Of a DNA stretch of 64,000 nt, positions 1 through 8,488 are shown in pieces. The notes under the pieces were generated by a model, which was given only the letters and a program-made list of their open reading frames with translations, did no database searches and was not told where the DNA came from. This DNA comes from Sunxiuqinia sp965230765 (GTDB lineage: Bacteria; Bacteroidota; Bacteroidia; Bacteroidales; Prolixibacteraceae): contig CBDDLR010000001.1 in NCBI GenBank assembly GCA_965230765.1, positions 1,798,001 to 1,862,000 on the forward strand. The letters run 5' to 3'. A program made the translations under genes and the position numbers. The first letter of the stretch is position 1. Every line of letters starts with the position of its first letter.

Positions 1-162
1 TTAATATTTCTTAGGTTTTACAATTAGTATCTTGTTGCTTATTGTTGTTGCAGATAATGCTGCATACCCCGTTCTTTTTAGTTTGTTTTTCAAGGATGAA
101 CCTTTGCCTTTGTTTGCTGATATGTAAAATTTTGTCATGGTTTTATTATTTAATGACTTCAT
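1..162 (-). CDS. Small, strongly basic 53-residue peptide of unknown function
   Basis: The reading frame runs from an ATG at 162 to a TAA at the very edge of the window and encodes 53 residues. The composition is striking: 12 lysines and one arginine, and no aspartate or glutamate at all. The centre is rich in Gly, Ser and Lys (residues 18-30), then comes an Ala/Ser/Thr stretch (34-42) and an Ile/Leu/Val patch (45-48) before a PKKY end. A second Met at residue 9 is an alternative start, favoured if the promoter proposed at 172-202 is real, because transcription would begin close to 162. It diverges from a PqqD/HPr-kinase-like gene and a nucleotidyltransferase, families also found in lasso-peptide and other RiPP loci, so a modified-peptide precursor is possible. 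No known core motif was recognised, and it could equally be an ordinary small basic protein or a chance frame. Confidence 0.4.
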   Translation of the reverse strand: MKSLNNKTMTKFYISANKGKGSSLKNKLKRTGYAALSATTISNKILIVKPKKY

Positions 163-171
163 GATCCGTTA

Positions 172-202
172 CAAAGATGGAGTTCAATTTATATGTTTAC
201 AA
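172..202 (-). promoter_or_regulatory. Possible Bacteroidota-type promoter for the basic peptide gene
   Basis: On the minus strand there is a TTG (complement of 200-202), then 20 bases, then CATCTTTG (complement of 172-179). This differs by one base from the Bacteroidota -7 consensus TAnnTTTG, and the spacing to the TTG -33 element is right. The initiation point would lie at or just before the 162 start codon. Confidence 0.3.
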
Positions 203-325
203 TGGGTGTTTTTACCACAAAAAAAATGCTCTGGGTGATATTACCCACTGGTAATACTCATCTAATATTTCGTTTCACTGAATAAATAGTTCTTATATTT
301 ACTAGATAAATTTTTGTTGTTTGGT

Positions 326-1489
326 ATGAGTGATATACAATTATTGAGTATTGAGTATGTTAAGCTGAAAATTGAAGATTTATATTTAGTATGGATAGAG
401 AATTGTGATCAATTTTTTCAACTTCAGGAGCCTGCTTGGTTTGTGTTTGAAAAGATTGTAAACAATGAAAACTTAAAAATGATTGCTTCAATTTTTTCTG
501 ATAAATATGATTTGGATATTGAAGAAAGTTTACGTTTTGTAGCTGACATGCATTCGAGACTAGAAGGGTTAGATAGGATAAAGCCTGCACCTAACCCTTT
601 GTCAGAACGTGAATTGTTAGAGTGTAACTTGCCTGTTTGCGGTCATTTCTCACTTTTTGAATATTTGATTGGAAATACTGTAGTAAAAATTGCTTACGAA
701 ACGACATGGCTAGAGGACTATATCCATCCATTAATTGAGCATCTAATAAAAAATGATAAAAGCGTTGATGGAACAACGATATTTTATGAGCTGTACACTA
801 TTGATGAAAGAGTAGTTTTACGCAAAGACAATGCGGTAATTGGTGTATGGAAAAATAATGAAAGTGAAAGGGTAAAAGGTCGGGTTTACCTTGAGCTAGT
901 AAATTTACTTCATGATAAAAATGAAGAAGATTGGTTAATGACAATCCATGCTTCGGCAATTTCCAATGGTCGGAAAACCATACTTTTTACAGCTGCCCCA
1001 GGAAGTGGCAAAACTACAATGGCAGCAATGTTAAGGGTGCAGGGATATAAATTGATATCTGATGACTTTGTACCCATCGACAAATATTTATTGAACGCTT
1101 TCCCGTTTCCTATTGCAATGTCAGTAAAAGAAGGTTCGATGAATTTACTTCTTCCACACTTCCCAGAGCTCAATGAAAAACAGGTCAATTATATCAGTTC
1201 TGAAAAAAAGGTTCGCTATTTGCCTATTGGAAATGAATTGATGGATATGATCTTTCCTGTAAGGGAGATTATGTTCGTAAAATATGATCCGGAATCTGAA
1301 TTTGAAATTGAGCAGCTAAACGTTGCCGATGCTTTGCCTTTATTGTTTGAACAGATTTGGGTTACGCCAACTAAAGAAAATGTAGAGATATTATTTACTC
1401 AGATTTCGAACTTTTCTTTTTATAAAATTACCTACCCTGATAATAGATTGGCACTTGAAGCCATAAAGGATATTTTCAATGATGAATAG
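326..1489 (+). CDS. PqqD-like domain fused to an HPr-kinase-like P-loop domain
   Basis: 387 residues from the ATG at 326; a TTG four codons upstream is possible but less likely. The first 90 or so residues resemble the small winged-helix PqqD fold, which binds leader peptides in RiPP pathways. The second half has a Walker A motif, APGSGKTT, ending near residue 231, followed by an SDD motif (D246, D247) as in HPr kinase/phosphorylase C-terminal domains. In lasso-peptide clusters such HprK-like enzymes phosphorylate the precursor peptide. That is knowledge of the family, not something shown here. It overlaps the downstream nucleotidyltransferase by 11 bases, so the two are almost certainly translated together. 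The substrate is unknown; the divergent basic peptide at 1-162 is one candidate. The domain calls are by eye, and the PqqD assignment is the weaker of the two. Confidence 0.65.
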   Translation: MSDIQLLSIEYVKLKIEDLYLVWIENCDQFFQLQEPAWFVFEKIVNNENLKMIASIFSDKYDLDIEESLRFVADMHSRLEGLDRIKPAPNPLSERELLECNLPVCGHFSLFEYLIGNTVVKIAYETTWLEDYIHPLIEHLIKNDKSVDGTTIFYELYTIDERVVLRKDNAVIGVWKNNESERVKGRVYLELVNLLHDKNEEDWLMTIHASAISNGRKTILFTAAPGSGKTTMAAMLRVQGYKLISDDFVPIDKYLLNAFPFPIAMSVKEGSMNLLLPHFPELNEKQVNYISSEKKVRYLPIGNELMDMIFPVREIMFVKYDPESEFEIEQLNVADALPLLFEQIWVTPTKENVEILFTQISNFSFYKITYPDNRLALEAIKDIFNDE

Positions 1490-2576
1490 AAAAGAAACAT
1501 TTTATTTCATTGGTAAATGTTTAGCTTTAGATGAAAATCCAGATTTTAGAGATCAAGTCTATGATTTATCTTCTAGAGGAGAAATTGACTGGGAGCAATT
1601 TGTTGAGATTTCCAGTGATCATCTTGTTTTGCCTGTAATTTATCTGAAATTTAAGACCCATGATATTTTAAAATTTATTCCTGAAGAGTTGGGCGATTTC
1701 TTGAGGCAAACGTATGAATTAAATGTTGAGAGAAATAAACAGATACGCAAGCAAGCAATTGATATTGTTAAGGTTTTAAATGAGAATAACATTGAGCCAG
1801 TTTTTCTAAAAGGGACAGCTTTCATTTTAGATAGACTATATTCTGATATTGGGGAGCGCATATTAGCAGATATCGATTTCCTTGTTTCAGAAGAGCAATT
1901 CTTAAAGACGGCAAGGATTTTAAAAGATGTTGGGTATAGTCAAGTGCACCCAAAATCAATCCCAACAAAAACGTTTAAGCATTTTCCCCGAATCGTTCAC
2001 CCAGATTTTATTGCCGATGTTGAAATTCATAAATTTCCTGTTGATCTTTATTATAGGCACTTGCTGAATGAAGAAATGGTTTTAAGAGATAAAAAGCATG
2101 TTTCAGAAATTGAAAAATGTTTTGTCCCTTCAGAGAATCATAAAGTGATCCATAATTTTGTACATGGTCAATTGGGGGATGGAGCGTATTACTCTGGGAA
2201 AGTATCGTTGAGAGATATTTATGATTTATTATTGTTATCCAGAAGGATATCTTTTAATGATATTGTTTCCAGTATGAAATATAAACAAAAAATCACTGCA
2301 TATTTTGCTTTTTCCAGCAAAGTCTTAAATCTAGATGACTTATTATTTAAAAAGAAAAATTTTGCTTTCAAGTTGCTTCTCGAAAGTAACTCTCTGTGTT
2401 TCAGAGAAGGACGGTTTTATTCTTTTATCAGAAATTTGTTCATTATTACGAGATTAATTCAACGAACTATCTCTGAGCTTTTATTTGCGACATTCAATCG
2501 TGAAAGGAGAGTGATCTTTTTGTTGAGATTGAGAAAATCTGATTATCGAAAAATGATAAAGCGGTTGTTGGGCTAA
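1479..2576 (+). CDS. Nucleotidyltransferase family protein (NTP_transf_5 type)
   Basis: 365 residues, starting inside the end of the preceding gene at one of two adjacent ATGs (1479 or 1482). The diagnostic pattern of the large NTP_transf_5 nucleotidyltransferase family is present: FLKG at residues 109-112, an arginine at 127 and the metal-binding DID at 131-133. Members are common in polysaccharide and RiPP loci, including lasso-peptide clusters next to HprK-like kinases, but their reactions are mostly unknown. The C-terminal third is basic and hydrophobic without a clear motif. The 11-base overlap with the kinase-like gene indicates one transcription unit. A transferase acting on a peptide, sugar or small molecule is inferred; the specific substrate cannot be read from the sequence. 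Confidence 0.7.
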   Translation: MMNRKETFYFIGKCLALDENPDFRDQVYDLSSRGEIDWEQFVEISSDHLVLPVIYLKFKTHDILKFIPEELGDFLRQTYELNVERNKQIRKQAIDIVKVLNENNIEPVFLKGTAFILDRLYSDIGERILADIDFLVSEEQFLKTARILKDVGYSQVHPKSIPTKTFKHFPRIVHPDFIADVEIHKFPVDLYYRHLLNEEMVLRDKKHVSEIEKCFVPSENHKVIHNFVHGQLGDGAYYSGKVSLRDIYDLLLLSRRISFNDIVSSMKYKQKITAYFAFSSKVLNLDDLLFKKKNFAFKLLLESNSLCFREGRFYSFIRNLFIITRLIQRTISELLFATFNRERRVIFLLRLRKSDYRKMIKRLLG

Positions 2577-2581
2577 TGCAT

Positions 2582-2839
2582 TTATTTGGTTTGATTCTTT
2601 TTTAGATATAAATAATTCCTCCCAACATACTGCCCCAAAAAGAAAGCACCCAAAAGAATTGGATAGGTGTATAGTTCAAAGCCAATATTGCTGAATATTC
2701 TCAACAGAACTACAAAGGGAACTGGAATATGAATGTAAAGCCACCACATAAATGTGAATTTTTTATGTCTGGCTCTTAATGCCCCAAATGGAAGGTTAAT
2801 GATAAATACGATAAGAGTAACCAGCAACAGTTTCTCCAT
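2582..2839 (-). CDS. Small conserved-looking membrane protein
   Basis: 85 residues from an ATG at 2839. There are three probable membrane-spanning segments: residues 3-20, about 31-48 (aromatic-rich, containing MWWLYIHIPVPF) and about 56-72. A short charged tail with several lysines follows. The pattern suggests an inner-membrane protein with a cytoplasmic basic C-terminus. I do not recognise a family. It converges on the nucleotidyltransferase gene, with 5 bases between the stops, and lies 57 bases downstream of the zinc-ribbon gene on the same strand, so the two may be cotranscribed. Confidence 0.6.
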   Translation of the reverse strand: MEKLLLVTLIVFIINLPFGALRARHKKFTFMWWLYIHIPVPFVVLLRIFSNIGFELYTYPILLGAFFLGQYVGRNYLYLKKNQTK

Positions 2840-2896
2840 AACAGGTTTGTTTTTGTCTCAAAGAAAGTGAATTTTATCTGATGCTAAAATTGGTGT

Positions 2897-3310
2897 TTAA
2901 TTCCAAAGAACCAACTCTTTACTTTTCTTAAATTTTTTACTCTTGCATTTTGGGCAAATGGCGTATTTCAAACTGTGTATGTTGGTGTGGGTTAAAGTGA
3001 TTTTGCAAGCAGCGCATTTAAACCGGGTTTTATGCAAAATTTTTTCTCCATGCAATACTTCAACATTTAAACGATCAGAAACCTGGAGGCATTGATGGCA
3101 TCGGTGTATCCGATATTCCATTTTTAGGTGTAGGTTATTATGCTGTTTATTTAAATCAAGTATTTTCTTATGGGTTTTGTAATGAAGTTTTACCCTGCCG
3201 GATTTTAGGTAATCGCTAACCGATTGGTCGTGCACCATAAACGCCCAGCCTTCGTAAAGTTGCTGTGTACTTTTGCAGTTCTCGCATTCAAATTGGTAGG
3301 AATGACCCAT
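2897..3310 (-). CDS. Zinc-ribbon protein with four CxxC pairs
   Basis: 137 residues. Four CxxC pairs are spaced along the protein at C9/C12, C71/C74, C99/C102 and C119/C122, so two structural zinc sites are likely. The rest is rich in His, Lys and Asn, with no transmembrane segment or signal peptide. Such small ribbon proteins usually bind nucleic acid or protein partners, but no specific function can be assigned. It stands upstream of the small membrane protein at 2582-2839 on the same strand. It diverges from the DEAD-box helicase, with about 290 bases between the starts. Confidence 0.6.
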   Translation of the reverse strand: MGHSYQFECENCKSTQQLYEGWAFMVHDQSVSDYLKSGRVKLHYKTHKKILDLNKQHNNLHLKMEYRIHRCHQCLQVSDRLNVEVLHGEKILHKTRFKCAACKITLTHTNIHSLKYAICPKCKSKKFKKSKELVLWN

Positions 3311-3480
3311 AATCCCCGGTTTATTTATCTTTCAAGTTACAAATAAATTGCTTCATCTCATTCTGTTGTTTGTCAAATGATTAATGTTCTTTAGCAAGAT
3401 TTCTTGTTCCGAAAATATTCGAGTTGTTAAGGTTCTCTTAATGTAATGATCTTATCATTAGTTAGTGTGGGAAATAGGAT

Positions 3481-3488
3481 TACCTTTG
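3481..3488 (+). promoter_or_regulatory. -7 promoter element for the DEAD-box helicase
   Basis: TACCTTTG matches the Bacteroidota -7 consensus TAnnTTTG exactly. No good TTG is seen at the -33 position. If used, transcription starts near 3495 and leaves an untranslated leader of about 105 bases. A long leader is common for cold-induced RNA helicases, though no specific cold-responsive structure was identified here. Confidence 0.4.
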
Positions 3489-3602
3489 CAGCTCAATTTT
3501 TCGGCATCGATGGCATAGGGGTATATTGCAAAGTAATTTTTATTGTCATCAGTGCTTATTGGGCCGAAGTGCATGTTGCTCTTCGATAAAATAAATACGA
3601 TG

Positions 3603-5339
3603 ATGACATTTGAACAAACGGGTATTAAACCCGAGTTGCTCAGCGCTATTACAGAACTAGGCTTTGAGCATCCAACTCCTATTCAGGAAAAAACAATCCC
3701 ACATTTAATCAATAACGATAATGACCTGATTGCTTTGGCGCAGACGGGTACCGGGAAAACGGCAGCTTTTGGATTGCCAATATTGCATAATTGCGACTTA
3801 AATAAAAAGGACATTCAGGCACTAATCCTTTGTCCTACTCGTGAATTATGTTTGCAGATTAGTCGTGACCTGGAAACCTTTTCAAAAAACCTGAGGGGTT
3901 TTAAAAATATTCCGGTTTATGGAGGAGCTGATATAGGTAAACAAATACGTGATTTACGAAGTGGGGGACAAGTTGTTGTTGGAACTCCAGGGCGCGTGCA
4001 TGACCTTATCAGAAGAAAAGTATTAAACGTAAGCCAGATTAGGTGGATGGTATTGGATGAGGCCGATGAAATGTTAAATATGGGATTCAAAGAAGAGCTG
4101 GATGCAATTCTTGCTGAAACCCCAGCAATTAAGCAAACACTTTTGTTTTCGGCAACCATGCCTCGTGAGATTGCAGCCATGACAAAAAAATACCTTCATT
4201 CACCTGAAGAAATTGCCGTAGGAAGAAAAAATGAAGGAGCTGCAAATGTAATTCACCACTATTATACGGTTCAGGCTAGAGATAAATATGCAACCCTTAA
4301 GCGAATTGCAGATAATTATCCAAATTGTTATGCCATTGTTTTTTGTCGAACCCGAATGGAAACCAGGGAAGTGGCTGAAAAGTTTATGGCTGATGGTTAC
4401 AATGCTGATGCCTTGCACGGTGATTTATCGCAGGCTCAGCGAGACCATGTGATGAGCAAATTTCGCAATAAAAATTTGCAGATGCTTGTTGCAACCGATG
4501 TCGCAGCACGTGGGTTAGATGTAAATAATTTGAGTCATGTTATTAATTATAGCTTGCCGGACGATCCTGAGGCGTATATTCACCGTAGTGGGAGAACTGG
4601 CAGGGCCGGTAAGAGTGGTATTTCAGTTTCAATTGTCCACATGCGTGAAGCTGGTAAGCTAAGGCATATTGAAAAACTATTAAATAAAAAGTTTGAAAGG
4701 AAGTTAGTCCCTGGAGGAGAAGAAATATGCAAAGTTCAGCTAATGCACCTTATTGACAGGGTAGCTCAGGTTGAAGTTGATAATTCGAAGATTGATCCAT
4801 ACTTGCCTGCAATTCTTGAAAAGCTTGAAGGGCTTGGAAGCGAAGAAATTTTAAAACGATTTGTCTCTGTTGAGTTTAACCGTTTTCTGGAGTATTATAA
4901 AAATGCTCGGGATTTAAATGTGCAGGTCAAGGAGAAGAAGAGTTTTGACAAGCGAAAATCTGTTGAATTTTCCAGATTGTTTATTAATGCCGGGAAAAAG
5001 CAAAACTTAAATGCTTCCAGGTTGATAGGCATGATTAATGATAGTCTTAGAAGAAAAAATATTGAAATCGGGAAAATTGACATCCAGCGAAAATTCTCCT
5101 TTTTTGAGATTGATGCCAACTATGAAGAGGAATTGATTCAGTCGATGAAAAAATCTAATATTGACGGACAACCTGTAGATGTTGACAGGGTAACAAGTCC
5201 TCCACGTCCTGAAGGAACTGGATCACGCTCAAAAAGGTCAGATCGATCAGGATCACGTACAAGGGGATCGGATAATTATGGATCTTCTCGTCCACCAAAA
5301 CCTAAACGTAAGGCGAAACGGAAAAGAACAAATAGGTAG
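3603..5339 (+). CDS. DEAD-box ATP-dependent RNA helicase with DbpA-type RNA-binding domain
   Basis: Unwinds or remodels RNA at the cost of ATP, probably in ribosome assembly and cold adaptation as for DeaD/CsdA-type enzymes. From the ATG at 3603 (another ATG lies at 3600) the protein has 578 residues. It carries the Q motif PTPIQ (24-28), Walker A AQTGTGKT (46-53), DEAD (152-155), a SAT motif, ARGLD and the final HRSGRTGRAG box. A C-terminal domain at roughly 440-530 resembles the DbpA/CsdA RNA-binding fold. The last 50 residues are a disordered Arg/Lys/Ser-rich tail typical of RNA chaperone helicases. A frame extension to a TTG at 3543 exists, but the Met-Met-Thr-Phe start matches family N-termini. 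A strong hairpin follows the stop. Confidence 0.92.
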   Translation: MTFEQTGIKPELLSAITELGFEHPTPIQEKTIPHLINNDNDLIALAQTGTGKTAAFGLPILHNCDLNKKDIQALILCPTRELCLQISRDLETFSKNLRGFKNIPVYGGADIGKQIRDLRSGGQVVVGTPGRVHDLIRRKVLNVSQIRWMVLDEADEMLNMGFKEELDAILAETPAIKQTLLFSATMPREIAAMTKKYLHSPEEIAVGRKNEGAANVIHHYYTVQARDKYATLKRIADNYPNCYAIVFCRTRMETREVAEKFMADGYNADALHGDLSQAQRDHVMSKFRNKNLQMLVATDVAARGLDVNNLSHVINYSLPDDPEAYIHRSGRTGRAGKSGISVSIVHMREAGKLRHIEKLLNKKFERKLVPGGEEICKVQLMHLIDRVAQVEVDNSKIDPYLPAILEKLEGLGSEEILKRFVSVEFNRFLEYYKNARDLNVQVKEKKSFDKRKSVEFSRLFINAGKKQNLNASRLIGMINDSLRRKNIEIGKIDIQRKFSFFEIDANYEEELIQSMKKSNIDGQPVDVDRVTSPPRPEGTGSRSKRSDRSGSRTRGSDNYGSSRPPKPKRKAKRKRTNR

Positions 5340-5341
5340 TA

Positions 5342-5381
5342 AATAAAAGAGGTTGACAAATATTTGTCAACCTCTTTTATT
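5342..5381. terminator. Bidirectional terminator, perfect 40-base palindrome
   Basis: Twenty bases on each side are exact inverted copies (AATAAAAGAGGTTGACAAAT and its complement), with A-rich and T-rich outer ends. This gives a stable hairpin followed by a T run on both strands. It lies between the converging helicase and small DNA-binding-like gene and can stop transcription from both sides. Confidence 0.85.
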
Positions 5382-5394
5382 AATTGTAATGTTT

Positions 5395-5646
5395 TTAATT
5401 TAGCTGGGTCAATAGCTCTTGAGCCCTGTCTAAGATTTTTGTGTCGTCAAGCAATACAACTCCGCCGTTTGGTCCCGGTTCTATGTGTATGCCTACTGAT
5501 TTGCCACGATCATAATTTGCGCCCCCAAAATAATTCCTGACGGTTTCCACTTCCATTTCAAATTCTTGCGCAATCTGACGAATTGAACCGTCAGGTAAAC
5601 TGTCTTTGATTTTTCGAAGCTCATTAAATGTGATTTTCTTCTCCAT
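5395..5646 (-). CDS. Small protein with a probable helix-turn-helix
   Basis: 83 residues from an ATG at 5646. Residues 18-42 (SIRQIAQEFEMEVETVRNYF) look like a helix-turn-helix. The segment after it, GIHIEPGPNGG at about 52-62, contains the Gly/Pro-rich turn seen in a small Bacteroidota DNA-binding-like family of uncertain function. There is no signal peptide. It converges on the helicase gene across a shared terminator. Regulation of DNA or RNA is inferred only from the predicted motif. Confidence 0.6.
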   Translation of the reverse strand: MEKKITFNELRKIKDSLPDGSIRQIAQEFEMEVETVRNYFGGANYDRGKSVGIHIEPGPNGGVVLLDDTKILDRAQELLTQLN

Positions 5647-6032
5647 GGCAGTAAATTTTATAGTTATTAATTAGGATCTATTAAAAGTTCCTATAAAGTT
5701 AGAATTAATAATTTAATAACGTAAAAGTCACTGCTAAGTTATAGTAATACGTTTGAAATCATTGTGGGTTTTTTGCAATTAAAGAGCGTTATTTCAAGAT
5801 GCAAAATGCTTTAAATAGGGCAGTTTTGAGATTAAGAAATAGGCGGGTTGCAACGCCCATGTTAAAAAACATTTTAACAATTTTTAAGGATAAGGGAGCG
5901 AGAGTTTTCAATTTTTTTATAGCATACCAGGGGCTGAATGGGGATCAACATAACTAAAAGGTTGTAAGGGTTCATTTGGAAGCCAGGGTAAATTAGGTAT
6001 TTTTAAAAGCTGAACCAAGGCAAAAACTATTC
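5647..6032. other. Intergenic region between two divergent genes
   Basis: 386 bases without a convincing coding frame. A TACGTTTG at 5748-5755 matches the -7 consensus on the plus strand but has no TTG at the -33 distance, and it is 285 bases from the next start. Two small inverted repeats are visible: GGCG/CGCC at 5842-5857, and an 8-base-pair AT-rich stem TGTTAAAA/TTTTAACA at 5860-5879. Nothing else stands out. Confidence 0.4.
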
Positions 6033-8480
6033 ATGGAAAGTATGAGCTTCAGAAGAACCAAATCCTTTTTTAGAAGGTGCTTCTTTTTTTTAGTCCTTCA
6101 TTTGTTACATCAAAATATTTTAGCGCAATCAGCAATATATGCCGGAGGACCAATTTATAATGAAGATCATATTTCAATTAACGAGCTCAGAAATTCAGGA
6201 TTTACAAATCTCATTGTTTGGACAATTCATATTAATGATGAAGGCGATTTAAATTTCAATGCCGAATTTCCAATTTGTGAAGATGGGAAGTACGTAGGAG
6301 ATAAGCAGTATCCTAATTTTAGACAAAACATGGGACTTCTAAAAACTGCCCCTTCATCAATAAATAGGCTAGAGGTTGGGCTTAGTGCCTGGGCATCAAG
6401 TACATTTGATAATATCAAAGCCATTGTAGAGAGGGATGGAATGGATGAAAATAGCATCCTTTATAAAAACTTTAAAGCCCTTAAAGAAGCAATTCCGGCA
6501 ATAGATGCAGTAAATTTTGACGATGAAAGTACCTATGATGAGCCTTCGGCAACAAGTTTCGCAATAATGTTGGCAGATATTGGGTATAAGGTATCTCTGG
6601 CACCATATACTAGTTCTACCTTTTGGTCGGATTTAGCAAAAAATACGAATAGTCAACGACCAGGAACTGTTGATCTTGTTTACCTTCAGGTTTACGCTGG
6701 AGGTGCAGGGAACAATCCCTGTGACTGGCAAGACTATTTCGATGACATTGAGATATACCCGGGCGTATGGGAATCTCAACCATCTGTTGTCACCACTAAA
6801 ATGAAAAATTGGAAATCTGAATGTAATATTAAAGGTGGTTTTTTATGGATTTTTGATGAAGTTAAAGATTTGTCCTCGTTTCCGGATTTCGGTAAGGCAT
6901 TCAACGATGTTTTTGATATTGAAGTCGACCTAAATGCAGTTGCTTCTTCGCCTTATCCGCAACCAGGGGCTGTTGAAGTCCCGATGGATGTTCAGATTAG
7001 CTGGGAACAAGGTAGCGATGCTCTATCACACAATGTTTATTTCGGCACGTCGTATAATCCTGAGTTTGTAGTGAGTCAGACTGAAACAACTTATTCTCCC
7101 GGTTCGTTGGATCAAAATACGACTTATTACTGGCGTATTGATGAAGTAAAAGAGTCTGATACCATTACGGGACCGGTTTGGTCGTTTCACACACTTTATC
7201 CGTTTCCGGAAAAGGTTTCCGATCCGCTGCCTTTCAACGGGGCGACTGATGTTGCAACGAATCAAAGTTTAAGTTGGGTCAGCGGTCTTTATAACTCGAA
7301 TTTCGAAATCAGATTGGGAACAAGTAGTAATCTTGTATCTCCTGATTTTATCGAACAAACAACAAAAAACGCTATTCGGCCTGACCAACTTAATCCATTA
7401 ACAACCTACTACTGGAGAGTGGATTCAAAAAATGAAACTGGGGTTACTGAAGGTGAAACGTGGAGTTTTACAACCTCTGAAGTTAGTTCTGAAGCTGGTG
7501 GCTATTCCTTGGAATTTGACGGAACTAATGACTATGTGTATTGTGGGACGGATCAGTCATTAAATATTACTGGTAGAAATATAACACTTGAGGCATGGAT
7601 CAATCCGACTGAATTTAAAAATGAGATATGGAGAGGGGTTGTAATTGCAAAGGATTTTGGCGGAGGTGGTTCTGATTACGGATATAGTTTAAGATGTGGT
7701 GGGGAAGGCCAAATTGATATAAGCCTTGGTGGAGGAGTATGGTATGAATTGAAATCGCCGGCAAATAAAATCCCGCTCGGGGCATGGACTCATATTGCTG
7801 GAACATATGATGGTGCAACCATAAAGTTATTCATTAATGGAGATGAGGTAGCTACAAAGTCGGTTTCTTTCAACATCAGGGGAAGCAGTAATCCATTGAG
7901 GATAGGTGAATCTTCGGCATTTCCTGGAAGGGTTTTCAATGGGAGTATCGATGAGCTTAGAATTTGGAATGTCGCCAGAACTGCAGAAGAAATAAAATCG
8001 TCAATGAATAGCGGACTAGACTCCACATATTTTGCATCTGGGGATAAAGGATTGGTTGGTTATTGGCGTTTTGAAGAAAATCAGGGGCAAGAATCGAGCG
8101 ACCTTTCTTTTTATAAAAATCATGCACGCTTGGGGTCCTCTTCTGCTGATGATGTTAATGATCCGATATGGAATTTCTCAGATGTAATTGTCAGCAATAG
8201 TGATCGGATGGTTCATGCAGGTATTTTTGTTGGGCAGAATTATCCTAATCCAACGAACGGATTTGCCTATCTGCCTTATCGAATTAGTTCATCAAAAAAA
8301 GTAACGATTAGCATTCACGATGTTTATGGGAAAGAACTAAAAATTATTGCAGATAATAAACTTCCCGGAGGAGAATACATCTGCGGGATTAGAACAGAAG
8401 ACTTAAAAAACGGGATTTACTTCATAGCTTTTAAGACCAAGGAATATTCTACAGTGAGAAAAATGATTGTCGATCATTAA
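6033..8480 (+). CDS. Secreted GH18-like, laminin-G-like protein with type IX sorting domain
   Basis: 815 residues. A basic N-terminus and hydrophobic stretch ending AQS (residues 15-33) form a signal peptide. Residues 35-290 resemble a glycoside hydrolase family 18 barrel. The segment D158-x-x-N161-x-D163-x-E165 corresponds to DxxDxDxE with Asn at the second position and the catalytic Glu kept, and GGFLWIFDE follows near 280. Two fibronectin-III-like repeats span about 305-485, each with a TYYWRVD/TYYWRID strand. A concanavalin-like/LamG domain occupies about 490-645. The last 80 residues are a type A type IX C-terminal signal containing YPNPTNG and ending RKMIVDH, so the protein should cross the outer membrane through the Por system and be anchored or released. 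It may act on chitin-like or N-glycan substrates; the activity is inferred. Confidence 0.75.
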   Translation: MESMSFRRTKSFFRRCFFFLVLHLLHQNILAQSAIYAGGPIYNEDHISINELRNSGFTNLIVWTIHINDEGDLNFNAEFPICEDGKYVGDKQYPNFRQNMGLLKTAPSSINRLEVGLSAWASSTFDNIKAIVERDGMDENSILYKNFKALKEAIPAIDAVNFDDESTYDEPSATSFAIMLADIGYKVSLAPYTSSTFWSDLAKNTNSQRPGTVDLVYLQVYAGGAGNNPCDWQDYFDDIEIYPGVWESQPSVVTTKMKNWKSECNIKGGFLWIFDEVKDLSSFPDFGKAFNDVFDIEVDLNAVASSPYPQPGAVEVPMDVQISWEQGSDALSHNVYFGTSYNPEFVVSQTETTYSPGSLDQNTTYYWRIDEVKESDTITGPVWSFHTLYPFPEKVSDPLPFNGATDVATNQSLSWVSGLYNSNFEIRLGTSSNLVSPDFIEQTTKNAIRPDQLNPLTTYYWRVDSKNETGVTEGETWSFTTSEVSSEAGGYSLEFDGTNDYVYCGTDQSLNITGRNITLEAWINPTEFKNEIWRGVVIAKDFGGGGSDYGYSLRCGGEGQIDISLGGGVWYELKSPANKIPLGAWTHIAGTYDGATIKLFINGDEVATKSVSFNIRGSSNPLRIGESSAFPGRVFNGSIDELRIWNVARTAEEIKSSMNSGLDSTYFASGDKGLVGYWRFEENQGQESSDLSFYKNHARLGSSSADDVNDPIWNFSDVIVSNSDRMVHAGIFVGQNYPNPTNGFAYLPYRISSSKKVTISIHDVYGKELKIIADNKLPGGEYICGIRTEDLKNGIYFIAFKTKEYSTVRKMIVDH

Positions 8481-8488
8481 TTTTTCAG

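Noticed and set aside
3543..3602. Longer helicase start at a TTG
   Set aside because: The added 20 residues have no family match, and ATG-ATG at 3600/3603 gives the usual start.
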